64,000 nt of DNA from assembly GCA_964601275.1 (NCBI GenBank), contig CAZRMV010000007.1:184939-248938 (forward strand), in the 5' to 3' direction. Both the position numbers and the translations under genes were made by a program. Source of the stretch: JAOZPE01 sp964601275. Its GTDB lineage: Bacteria > Krumholzibacteriota > Krumholzibacteriia > JAJRXK01. A model generated the notes under the pieces. That model was given only the letters and a program-made list of their open reading frames with translations. It was not told the DNA's origin and ran no database searches. Shown here piece after piece: positions 47,079 to 55,654 of this stretch; within the stretch, counting starts at the first letter, position 1, and every line of letters begins with the position of its first letter.

Positions 47079-48485
47079 TCAGGAGAGCTCGTCCTTGGCC
47101 TTCCGCCATTGGCCTTCGACCTCCCGATGGGGGTCGACGAAGATCGTCCGGACCCGCTCGGGATGCACCACCCCGGGCGGGGACTTCCTCGGTTTGCGGA
47201 CGTAGCGTCGTTCGGTGACCCAGACCGCGACCGTGGTGGAATGCCGGGCCCGGCAGTTGCGGGCGGCCAGCCGGGCCGCCGCTTCGATCTCCCACATCGC
47301 CGGCGGGGCGTCTTCCCTCCGCAGGATGACATGGCTTCCCTCGACCCCGCCCGCGTGCAACCACAGATCCTTCGGCGCGGCACGATGGAGGGTGAGCTCA
47401 TCGTTGTCCCGGGCGCTCCGGCCGATCCACACCTCCCTCCCGCTGGCGAGAACGAAGATCCGGTAGGGCAGCCGGGGCTGCCTTGCATTCCGGCGTCCCC
47501 GGGCTTCCCTCGGAGCGGAAGGGCGCAGCTCGATCCCCTCGCGCCGCGCGGCTTCCAGCAGCTCGTCGATGCCGGAGAGCCGCTCGAGATCGGAGACCGC
47601 CGCCTGGGCCACGTCGCGTCGCCGAGACGCCTCTTCCAACCGGGCGGCGAGCGCCTCGAGCGCGCGCTCTCCGCGGGCGGCCCGCCGGTACAGCCGCCGC
47701 AGGTTCTCCGCCGGAGCCAACGAGGCATCCAGCTCGATCACCACCGGCGTTCCATCGAAACCGGTGAGTTCCACCTTCGGTGTACCGGGCTGGATGGTGT
47801 GGAGCCGGGCCGCCAGCAGGTCCGCCGCCGGACGCAGTGCGGCGTTTCTCTCCGCCTCGTCCCGTTCGGTGGTGAGCGCTTCGACCAGGCGGGCCGCCTT
47901 CTTCGCCCGGGCGGAAAGGACATCGCGCAATCGGCGGCGCAGGGAGCGCCGGAGAAGATCCTCGAATTCCTTCCGGCAGATCCGGGCGTGGGTTCCTGCA
48001 TCGAAGGGCTCCACCGCCGGCGGTTGGATCACCTCCGGCGGGTCCACTCGTTCGGTTGGGGGTGACGAACCCACCACGCGGCCGGCGCGGTCCTGGATCC
48101 ACAGGACTCCCGGACGGGGCCAGAGACGCACTCCCAACGCCTCCCCTTCCCGGAAGTGGAGGAGCAGACCGGCCGGCTGTCCCTTGCCGTCGACGACGCA
48201 CGCGACCGACGCGACCCTCTTTCCCTTCACCAGCGGCTGAAAGGGAGAACGGCGGTGTCGACCCAGGGTCTCGGCCAAGGATCGCGGGATGCCGGTCTCA
48301 TCCAGCCAGATCGCGCGGAGCGAGGGCTGGGCCACCAGCCAGAGGAAGCGGCCGTCCAGCCGCAGGCTCAGCCAACCGCGTCCGCTGAGCACCCCCTCCA
48401 CCACCGCGTCGCGCAGATGGCGATCGAGATCTCCGGACAAAGGTCCGAGCCACCGGTGGGGAGCAGAGAGGTGGGCGGTTTCCAT
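47079..48485 (-). CDS. NFACT-family protein (RqcH-like), compact
   Basis: NFACT proteins of the RqcH/NEMF type bind stalled 50S-peptidyl-tRNA and add C-terminal Ala tails. The 468-aa protein has a divergent NFACT-N region, a basic helical middle, a coiled coil (about 290-350), and a clear NFACT-R (DUF814) domain near the C-terminus: IGRSARDNDELTLHRA, DLWLHAGGVEGSHVIL, and SPPGVVHPERVRTIFVDP. RqcH is usually about 570 aa. The conserved Asp-Arg pair of NFACT-N, needed for tRNA binding in B. subtilis RqcH, appears to be Lys89-Arg90 here; this alignment is by eye. The ATG at 48485 is chosen over upstream codons because GGAAG lies 8 nt before it. Confidence 0.78.
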   Translation of the reverse strand: METAHLSAPHRWLGPLSGDLDRHLRDAVVEGVLSGRGWLSLRLDGRFLWLVAQPSLRAIWLDETGIPRSLAETLGRHRRSPFQPLVKGKRVASVACVVDGKGQPAGLLLHFREGEALGVRLWPRPGVLWIQDRAGRVVGSSPPTERVDPPEVIQPPAVEPFDAGTHARICRKEFEDLLRRSLRRRLRDVLSARAKKAARLVEALTTERDEAERNAALRPAADLLAARLHTIQPGTPKVELTGFDGTPVVIELDASLAPAENLRRLYRRAARGERALEALAARLEEASRRRDVAQAAVSDLERLSGIDELLEAARREGIELRPSAPREARGRRNARQPRLPYRIFVLASGREVWIGRSARDNDELTLHRAAPKDLWLHAGGVEGSHVILRREDAPPAMWEIEAAARLAARNCRARHSTTVAVWVTERRYVRKPRKSPPGVVHPERVRTIFVDPHREVEGQWRKAKDELS

Positions 48486-48742
48486 GGCCAGGACTTCCGG
48501 CGCTCCTTTCCTCGACGGGCCCCGGTTCGATCGGTGCCCGCCGTCGGGGGTGGCCGGATTCCCGGGGAAGGTCGGTCGGCGGCCGGTTCCGGCGCCGGAT
48601 CGTGCCCCGACGGATGATCGCGGCCTGGCAAATGATCGCACCCCGGGATACTATCGCGGACCGGACAGCCGGGGCCAGCTCCGCGAGGACGTTCCGCCGC
48701 ATTCCACGAAGGCCCGGCCGGGATCGCCAGGGGAGGCATTCG

Positions 48743-49615
48743 ATGCGCAGCATGACCGGGATGGGTGCCGCGTCCGCCCGCGCCGAGGGGGCGGTCCTGA
48801 AGGTGGAGATTCGTTCGGTGAACCACCGCTTCTTCGACTTCTCCCTCCGCGCGCCCTCCAATCTCACCCTCTACGAGCCCATGATCCGCGATCGGGTCGC
48901 CGCTCGCCTGCGCCGGGGCAGGGTGACGCTCTCTGTGGACCTCGACCTGAAGCAGCGGCACGGCGAGGTCACCGTCGACGACGAGTATGTGGCCTCCTTC
49001 CTCAAGGCCGCCCGCCGTCTCGCCCGAAAGCACAAGCTCGAGGGAACGATCGACGTCGCCCAGGTGGTGAGCCTTCCCGAGGCCCTGATCGTGCGGGAAC
49101 GCGGAATCGGGGAGAAGGTCCTGCAGCGGCTGGTGGTGGATGCGGTCGATAAGGCCCTGGACCGCCTCGACGCGATGCGGGTCAAGGAAGGACGGGCGTT
49201 GGTCAGGGAGCTGCGCAAGCGGTGCAGGTCGCTCGCGTCGCACCGTCGCGCGGTGGCTCGCAAGGCGCGGGCCTTACCGGCGGAACTGCGGCGAAGGCTC
49301 GAAGACCGGCTGGCCGAAGTGGACGCGCGCGCGGTGGTCGACCCGCAACGCCTGGCCCAGGAAGTGGTGCTTCTCGCGGAGAAGGCGACCATCACCGAGG
49401 AGATCGAGAGGCTGGGGAGTCATCTCGCCCAGTTCGAGGAGACCCTCTCGGCCGACGGTCCGGGAGCCAAACGCCTGGGCTTCCTTCTCCAGGAGATGCA
49501 CCGCGAAGTGAATACCATGGGGAGCAAGAGCAACGACATTGCGATCACCGACCGGGTCGTCCGCATGAAGGAGGAGATCGAGAACATGCGGGAACAGATC
49601 CAGAACCTGGAGTAG
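48743..49615 (+). CDS. yicC: YicC family endoribonuclease
   Basis: The start ATG follows GGGGAGG, and the product begins with the family signature MRSMTGMG; upstream in-frame codons are rejected. The 290-aa protein has the N-terminal YicC domain (VEIRSVNHRFFDFSLR, RGRVTLSV) and the C-terminal DUF1732 domain, with ending GFLLQEMHREVNTMGSKSND. E. coli YicC is an RNase. The order yicC-gmk-rpoZ-coaBC is widely conserved and suggests a link to nucleotide metabolism or RNA decay. gmk starts 3 nt after the stop. Confidence 0.95.
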   Translation: MRSMTGMGAASARAEGAVLKVEIRSVNHRFFDFSLRAPSNLTLYEPMIRDRVAARLRRGRVTLSVDLDLKQRHGEVTVDDEYVASFLKAARRLARKHKLEGTIDVAQVVSLPEALIVRERGIGEKVLQRLVVDAVDKALDRLDAMRVKEGRALVRELRKRCRSLASHRRAVARKARALPAELRRRLEDRLAEVDARAVVDPQRLAQEVVLLAEKATITEEIERLGSHLAQFEETLSADGPGAKRLGFLLQEMHREVNTMGSKSNDIAITDRVVRMKEEIENMREQIQNLE

Positions 49616-49617
49616 TG

Positions 49618-50241
49618 ATGGATCTTCCCGCTTCGTCGTTGCTGCTCTTGATCTCCGGGCCGTCCGGTGCGGGAAAGAGCAGCGTGTACACTCCGCTGAT
49701 GGAGCAGGATCCGAGTCTGAGGTTCTCGGTGTCGTGCACCACGCGCCCTGCGCGCCCCGGAGAAGTGGATGGGCGGGAGTATCATTTCCTCTCGCGCGAG
49801 GAATTCCGGCGGCAGGTCGAGGAGGGAGCGTTCGTCGAGCATTTCACCGTGCACGGACATCTCTACGGAACCCGCCGGGCCGATCTCTTGCACATGCTCG
49901 AGGAAGGATCGATCCCCGTCCTCGATCTCGACGTGCAGGGAGGACGCCGAATCATCTCCGCCTTCGGTGGGAAGGTGGTCTCGGTCTTCGTCTTTCCTCC
50001 CAGTTGGGAGGAACTGGAGCGCCGGATCCGCCGGCGGGGAACCGAGAGCGAGGAGTCGATCCGGGTGCGCCTGGCCAATGCCCGGGCGGAGGTGGCCCAG
50101 GCCCACCATTACACCTACTGGGTGCTGAACGACCGTCTCGAGGACGCCATCGACGATCTTCGGGCCATCCTGCGGGCGGAACGCCGGCGGGCCGCCCGCT
50201 GGGAGAACCCCCCGCTGGAGGACGGAACGGGGGGGGATTAG
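49618..50241 (+). CDS. gmk: Guanylate kinase
   Basis: GMP kinase converts GMP to GDP. The 207-aa protein has the P-loop SGPSGAGKSS (13-22), SVSCTTRPARPGEVDGREYHF (GMP-binding, split at 49734-49790) and VLDLDVQGG. Length is normal. A TGGAG RBS lies in the end of yicC; a GTG one codon earlier is an alternative start. Confidence 0.97.
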   Translation: MDLPASSLLLLISGPSGAGKSSVYTPLMEQDPSLRFSVSCTTRPARPGEVDGREYHFLSREEFRRQVEEGAFVEHFTVHGHLYGTRRADLLHMLEEGSIPVLDLDVQGGRRIISAFGGKVVSVFVFPPSWEELERRIRRRGTESEESIRVRLANARAEVAQAHHYTYWVLNDRLEDAIDDLRAILRAERRRAARWENPPLEDGTGGD

Positions 50242-50331
50242 CCCCTCCAGGGGAATCCTCCGCCGGGGGGCGATACCGGTCCCTGGGGCGGAATCGTGGT
50301 CCCCGAGGGGGCGGGCCCGGTGGCCTGTGCC

Positions 50332-50360
50332 TTGCCCGCAAGCACCGCTGTCCCTATACT
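50332..50360 (+). promoter_or_regulatory. Sigma70-type promoter for rpoZ-coaBC
   Basis: TTGCCC (50332-50337), a 17-bp spacer and TATACT (50355-50360). A perfect hairpin GGGCGA-AAGC-TCGCCC lies in the following 5' leader. Confidence 0.65.
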
Positions 50361-50424
50361 CTCCGCCTGCTTCTTCTTCGGGCGAAAGCTCGCCCGCGCC
50401 CCGTGTGGAAGGCCTGGAGGAACC

Positions 50425-51036
50425 ATGACCTACATCCCCGTCGACCAGATCCTGGAACGCATTCCCAACAAGTTCGAGGCGATCAAGGTCGCGGCGCTGG
50501 AATGCCGCCGCTTGAACGACAAGCTGCAGGCCCTGGAGATCCACGAGAACGAAAAGGTCGCCACCCTGGCGGTGCGCCGTCTCATCGAAGGAAAGATCCG
50601 CTACTACGACGCGCGTGAGCGCCGCGAGCAGGAGCGCAGCGAAGCCATGCTCGCCGCGGCGGAGGAGATGCTCGACATGACCGCACCCAGCCGCGAGACC
50701 CTCGCGGGGCTGGGGGTGGAGGAAAACCCCTCGGAGGAGGCCGAAGCCGCCGGGACCGGAGGTCCCGCGAGCGCGGCTTCGCCGGACGCCGGCGCGGCCA
50801 CCGAGAAGTCCCCCGGCAAGGATTCGGTGGAAGGCGCCGGAGCAACGGGTTCCGAGGCGACCCCGGAAGACTCCGGCGATGAGCCGGCCGAGGCGGAAGC
50901 GGTGGACGCAGACCCCGGCGGCGCGGACGCGGAGGAGGAGACACCTCGGCCCGAGGCGCCCGAAGGCGCCGCTTCGGCGATGAATGCCGGCTCGGAGGCC
51001 GCCACGCCGGACGCCCCCGAGGAGACCAAGGACTGA
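50425..51036 (+). CDS. rpoZ: RNA polymerase omega subunit with long acidic tail
   Basis: The first 75 residues match omega: VDQILERIPNKFEAIKVAALECRRLN and ATLAVRRLIEGKIRYYD. Omega helps assemble RNA polymerase through beta-prime. The protein is 203 aa, two to three times the usual length, because of a disordered tail (about residue 95 on) dominated by Glu, Asp, Ala, Ser and Gly. The start ATG has TGGAGGAA upstream and its own promoter. The setting between gmk and coaBC is the standard one for rpoZ. Confidence 0.88.
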   Translation: MTYIPVDQILERIPNKFEAIKVAALECRRLNDKLQALEIHENEKVATLAVRRLIEGKIRYYDARERREQERSEAMLAAAEEMLDMTAPSRETLAGLGVEENPSEEAEAAGTGGPASAASPDAGAATEKSPGKDSVEGAGATGSEATPEDSGDEPAEAEAVDADPGGADAEEETPRPEAPEGAASAMNAGSEAATPDAPEETKD

Positions 51037-51050
51037 CGGGAAGGCCGACC

Positions 51051-52307
51051 ATGTCCGATGCCCGGTCCAGCCGATCTGCGACCCCGCCGCATCCCGGTCG
51101 GGGTCGTCGCGTCTTGCTCATCGTCACCGGCGGCATCGCCGCCTACAAGAGCTGCTTGATCCTGCGCGGCTTGCAGGAGGCGGGCTGCACCGTGCAGGTC
51201 GCGATGACCCCCGCGGCGACGCGCTTCGTCACTCCCCTGACCTTCGAGGCCCTCAGCGGACGGCCGGTGGGGACGACGCTCTGGGGCGAGGGTGGGGAAG
51301 AGCCGTTGGACCACGTGCGATGGGCCCAGAATTGCGACCAGGTGCTGGTCGCGCCCGCCACCGCCGATTTCCTGTCGAAGATGGCGGCGGGGCTGGCCGA
51401 CGATCTGCCCGCCACCCTGGTCGCCGCGGCCAGCGCTCCCATCATGGTCGCTCCGGCGATGAACGACCGGATGTGGATGAATGCGGCCAACCAGGAGAAC
51501 CTGCGCGTCTTGCGGGAGCGCGGGATCGAGGTGATCGAGCCGGAGAGCGGATGGTTGGCCTGCGGAAGCGTGGCCGAGGGGCGGCTGGCCGAGCCCGGCG
51601 AGATCGTCGAGCGGGTGCTGGAGCGCGTGGCGGCGGGACCGCTGTCGGGCCGGCGGGTCTTGGTGACCGCGGGAGGAACCCGGGAACCGCTCGACGCGGT
51701 GCGTTACCTGGGCAACCGCAGCAGCGGCCGCATGGGATTGGCCCTGGCCCGGGCGGCCCGGGACCTGGGGGCGAGGGTGTGGCTCCTGCTGGGGCCCACC
51801 GAACTGCGACCGCCGGAAGGGGTGGCGGTGGAGCGCTTCGAGAGTGCCGAGGAACTGCGCGATCTCACCCTGGACGCCGCGCCACAGAGCGACTGGGTGA
51901 TCATGAGCGCCGCGGTCTCCGATTTCCGTCCCGCTCATCCGATCGCGGGCAAGTGGAAGAAGGACGAGGGCCTTCCCCGCATCGAACTCGAGGCCACCCG
52001 CGACATCCTGGCCGAGCTGGGAGCCGCCAAGCGGGAGGGCCAGATCCTGGTGGGTTTCGCCCTGGAGACCGGAGCAGACGAGCGGGTCGTGGCCGAAGCC
52101 GCCCGCAAGCTCCAGGAGAAGCAGCTGGATTTCGTCGTCGGCAATCGCGCCGACCTGAAAGACGAGGGGTTCTCGGCGGAAACGAACCGGGTCTACCTCT
52201 TGGAGGCGGGCGGCGCCGGCCGGTGGCTTCCACGCGGCCCCAAGGAGGAATTGGCCCGCGAGATCCTCCGGCACATCCTCGAATCGACCGGAGGGAAGAT
52301 GTCGTGA
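51051..52307 (+). CDS. coaBC: Bifunctional phosphopantothenoylcysteine decarboxylase/synthetase
   Basis: CoaBC makes 4'-phosphopantetheine for coenzyme A. The 418-aa protein has the FMN-binding CoaC domain with GGIAAYKS, catalytic His88 in DHVRWA, PAMN (135-138) and Cys171 in GWLACGSVAEGR. The CoaB domain has VTAGGTREPLDAVRYL, NRSSGRMG, SAAVSDFRP and TNRVYLL. The stop overlaps the udg start (GTGA). Confidence 0.96.
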   Translation: MSDARSSRSATPPHPGRGRRVLLIVTGGIAAYKSCLILRGLQEAGCTVQVAMTPAATRFVTPLTFEALSGRPVGTTLWGEGGEEPLDHVRWAQNCDQVLVAPATADFLSKMAAGLADDLPATLVAAASAPIMVAPAMNDRMWMNAANQENLRVLRERGIEVIEPESGWLACGSVAEGRLAEPGEIVERVLERVAAGPLSGRRVLVTAGGTREPLDAVRYLGNRSSGRMGLALARAARDLGARVWLLLGPTELRPPEGVAVERFESAEELRDLTLDAAPQSDWVIMSAAVSDFRPAHPIAGKWKKDEGLPRIELEATRDILAELGAAKREGQILVGFALETGADERVVAEAARKLQEKQLDFVVGNRADLKDEGFSAETNRVYLLEAGGAGRWLPRGPKEELAREILRHILESTGGKMS

Positions 52308-53167
52308 CCGATCCCCGCTTCCAACGGATCGCCGACGAACTGCGGCAGTGGCTGCAACAGCAGGAGGAGCTCGGCAACTCCCGGGTGTACATCGACTGGG
52401 ACCGGGTGCGACAGATCCAGGCGAATGCCCATTTCCCGGTCGAGGGCCCGGCGACGGAAACTCCGTCGAAGGACCCGGAAAAAGCGCCGGGCGGGGTGGC
52501 GGCCTCGGTCGATTCCCAAGAAGGGTTCCTTCCTGCGGCCGCCGGAGGGGATCTCTTCGCCGCGCCCCCGGCGGCCCCCGCGATGAGCCGGAAGGAGAAG
52601 GAACGGGCCCTGGAAGCGCTCGACCGCGAAGAGGTCTCGGTGTGTCGCCGGTGCAAACTGCACGAGAGCCGCACCCGGACGGTCTTCGGGGTGGGCGACC
52701 CCGACAGCGACCTGGTGTTCGTGGGCGAAGCGCCCGGCCGGGACGAGGACCTGGCCGGAGAGCCCTTCGTCGGGGCGGCCGGTCAACTGTTGACGAAGAT
52801 CCTCGCCGCCATCGGGCTGCAGCGCAGCGAGGTCTACATCTGCAACGTTCTGAAGTGCCGACCTCCCCGCAACCGGGATCCCGAGACCGACGAAGTCGCG
52901 GCCTGCGAGCCCTACCTGAAGCGGCAGCTCGACATCCTCCAGCCGAAGATCATCTGTTGCCTGGGAAGGCACGCCGCGCACACCCTGCTGGGCAGCCGGG
53001 CCAGCCTGAAGAGCCTGCGGGCCCATCTGCAGGACTACTACGGGATACCCACCCTGGTCACCTACCACCCCGCCGCACTGCTGCGCAATCCCCAGTGGAA
53101 ACGTCCGACCTGGGAAGACATGCAGAAACTGCGGGCGATGTACGATCGCCTGCGGGGCGAAGCCTAG
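52304..53167 (+). CDS. udg: Family 4 uracil-DNA glycosylase
   Basis: Type-4 UDGs remove uracil from DNA and carry a 4Fe-4S cluster. The 287-aa protein has an N-terminal extension (about 1-100, partly low-complexity), cluster cysteines C114xxC117, C185 and C201, motif A FVGEAPGRDEDLAGEPFVG, and motif B YHPAALLRNPQWKRP. The GTG start overlaps coaBC and follows GGAGGGAAG. It is convergent with sodB. Confidence 0.93.
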   Translation: MTDPRFQRIADELRQWLQQQEELGNSRVYIDWDRVRQIQANAHFPVEGPATETPSKDPEKAPGGVAASVDSQEGFLPAAAGGDLFAAPPAAPAMSRKEKERALEALDREEVSVCRRCKLHESRTRTVFGVGDPDSDLVFVGEAPGRDEDLAGEPFVGAAGQLLTKILAAIGLQRSEVYICNVLKCRPPRNRDPETDEVAACEPYLKRQLDILQPKIICCLGRHAAHTLLGSRASLKSLRAHLQDYYGIPTLVTYHPAALLRNPQWKRPTWEDMQKLRAMYDRLRGEA

Positions 53168-53183
53168 AGCGAAGCCGGACGCC

Positions 53184-53765
<582 letters not shown>

Positions 53766-53874
53766 CGATGGACCTCTTCTTCTTGCCGGGGGAGGGTCGA
53801 AACCGCCGCGCCTGGGAAGGGGGCGGGGCAACGGCCCACAAAATACTGCGATCCTCCCGCCGCGCCAGGGGAAG

Positions 53875-53936
53875 CCATCCCCAGGCTGTCCCCCGCCGGA
53901 CAGGAGTTGTCCCCGCTCATCCCCAACTTGTCCCCA
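53875..53936 (+). repeat. Five helically phased 9-bp direct repeats upstream of dnaB
   Basis: Five copies of YYRTCCCC(A/C/G) start at 53875, 53886, 53907, 53917 and 53928 (CCATCCCCA, CTGTCCCCC, TTGTCCCCG, TCATCCCCA, TTGTCCCCA). Spacings are 11, 21, 10 and 11 bp, so all copies face the same side of the helix. The best copies differ by one base from TTGTCCACA, the DnaA box of actinobacteria. The array ends 39 bp before the dnaB -35. Confidence 0.7.
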
Positions 53937-53974
53937 GGGATTCCATCCTTCCTTCGCCGCAGGCGGAGGGCGGC

Positions 53975-54003
53975 TTGAAGAGTCGGGCGGGCCGGACTAT
54001 GCT
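53975..54003 (+). promoter_or_regulatory. Predicted promoter of dnaB
   Basis: TTGAAG (53975-53980), a 17-bp spacer and TATGCT (53998-54003). It predicts a leader of about 40 nt to the ATG at 54049. Confidence 0.5.
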
Positions 54004-54048
54004 GACAGGCCCCAAGGTGTGAACCCAGCCTCCGAGCCTGGTGGACCC

Positions 54049-55599
54049 ATGACCCAACCCCGGATGCAGTCGTTGTCCTCGTCCGCCGCCGAAACCGCCC
54101 TCCCCAGCGACCGGACGCCCCCGCAGTCGATCGAAGCCGAACGCGCGGTCCTTTCCGCCTGTCTGCAGAGTGCCGACGCCCTGAGCGAGTCGATGGAGAT
54201 CCTGCGGCCGGACGATTTCTACGTTCCGCGTCACCGGGCGGTCTATGACGCGATGATCGCCCTGAGCGAGGGCGGGGAGCCGGCCGACCTCATCACCCTG
54301 GCCGATCACCTCGAGAAGCGGGGCGAGCTGGAGAAGGTGGGCGGGCCGGCGGGACTGGACGCCATGCTCGATGTCGCGGCCAGTCCGGCCAATGTCAGCT
54401 ACCATGCGCGGATCGTGCGGCAGCGCTCGTTGCTGCGGGAGATCATCGCGATCAGCCACGCCACCGCGCGTGAAGCGTTCGAGAGTTCCGAAGACGCCGA
54501 GGACATCCTCGATCGCGCGCAGAACGAACTCTTCACCCTGGCCCAGCACGCGGAGAAGAAGGGTTACCGGGCGCTCAAGGAGCTGGCCAACCTGACCTTC
54601 CAGCACATCCAGGAAGCCTACCAGCGAGGAGGGGAACTGACCGGGGTTCCCACCGGGTTCCGCGACCTGGACAAACTCACCGGAGGGCTGCAACCGAGCG
54701 ACCTGGTGATCCTCGCCGGACGGCCGTCCATGGGAAAGACCGCGATCTGCCTCAACATCGCGTGCAACGCGGCGATGGCCGGCCACCCGGTGGGCTTCTT
54801 CAGCCTGGAGATGTCCGCCGAGCAACTGGTGACGCGGTTGATCTCCTCGATCGGAGGGTTCGACAACCACGCCATCCGCACCGGGCGCCTCAAGCCGAAC
54901 GACTGGCCCCGGCTGACCGACGCGCTGGGCAAGCTCACGCAACTGCCGGTCTACATCGACGACAGCAGCGGAATCACCGTCCTCGAGTTGCGCTCGAAGG
55001 CACGGCGCATGGTGCAGAACCACAAGGTCGAGGTGATCATCGTCGACTATCTGCAGCTCATGAGCAGCCACGGCCGGTCGGAGAACCGCCAGCAGGAGAT
55101 CAGCCAGATCTCCCGGGCGCTGAAGGCCCTGGCCAAGGACCTGTCGGTCACGGTGATCGCGCTGTCGCAGCTTTCGCGGGCGGTCGAGAGCCGGGGAGGA
55201 GACCATCGACCCATGCTCAGCGATCTGCGCGAGTCCGGCGCCATCGAGCAGGATGCGGACATGGTGGCCTTCATCTACCGGCAGGAGTACTACGAACCGG
55301 ACAATCCGGACGTGGCCAATCTCGCCGAGCTGATCATCGGCAAGCAACGCAACGGTCCCATCGGAACGGTGAACCTGCACTTCGACCGACGGTTCACCCG
55401 CTTCTCCAATCTCGCTTCGAAGGAGCCCCCTCCCGAATACGCTGGTAGGGGATCGCCTCCCCGCGGACCGGCGTCTCCTGCGGCCGCCCCCGCGCCGTCG
55501 CGGTCCGCTCCGCCGCCGGTCGCGCCGCCAACCCCGGCGTCTCCGCCGACGGAGATGCCTCCTCCGCCGGAGGAGGACGAGGGTCCACAGATCTGGTAG
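54049..55599 (+). CDS. dnaB: Replicative DNA helicase DnaB
   Basis: DnaB is the hexameric helicase at the replication fork. The 516-aa protein has the N-terminal domain (SIEAERAVLSACLQS) and the RecA-type core with the P-loop GRPSMGKTA (about 224-232), VEVIIVDYLQLMSS, VIALSQLSRAVESR, SDLRESGAIEQDADMV and the arginine-rich KQRNGPIGTV end. A 45-residue Pro/Ala/Ser-rich tail follows the core. The ATG at 54049 is preferred over GTG 54019, which has no usable RBS. No intein is present. Confidence 0.95.
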   Translation: MTQPRMQSLSSSAAETALPSDRTPPQSIEAERAVLSACLQSADALSESMEILRPDDFYVPRHRAVYDAMIALSEGGEPADLITLADHLEKRGELEKVGGPAGLDAMLDVAASPANVSYHARIVRQRSLLREIIAISHATAREAFESSEDAEDILDRAQNELFTLAQHAEKKGYRALKELANLTFQHIQEAYQRGGELTGVPTGFRDLDKLTGGLQPSDLVILAGRPSMGKTAICLNIACNAAMAGHPVGFFSLEMSAEQLVTRLISSIGGFDNHAIRTGRLKPNDWPRLTDALGKLTQLPVYIDDSSGITVLELRSKARRMVQNHKVEVIIVDYLQLMSSHGRSENRQQEISQISRALKALAKDLSVTVIALSQLSRAVESRGGDHRPMLSDLRESGAIEQDADMVAFIYRQEYYEPDNPDVANLAELIIGKQRNGPIGTVNLHFDRRFTRFSNLASKEPPPEYAGRGSPPRGPASPAAAPAPSRSAPPPVAPPTPASPPTEMPPPPEEDEGPQIW

Positions 55600-55619
55600 C
55601 TCTTCTTCGACCGCAGCCG

Positions 55620-55649
55620 TTGCCGGTTTGCGGTGAAGGTGCCTATACT
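55620..55649 (+). promoter_or_regulatory. Promoter of mlaE giving a probable leaderless transcript
   Basis: TTGCCG (55620-55625), an 18-bp spacer and TATACT (55644-55649). The -10 ends 5 nt before the mlaE ATG, so +1 should fall at or within a base of the start codon. No RBS exists. Confidence 0.6.
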
Positions 55650-55654
55650 GCGGC

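Noticed and set aside
53766..54048. Replication origin (oriC) next to dnaB
   Set aside because: DnaA-box-like repeats are present but there is no AT-rich unwinding element and no dnaA or dnaN nearby; kept only as a regulatory repeat array.
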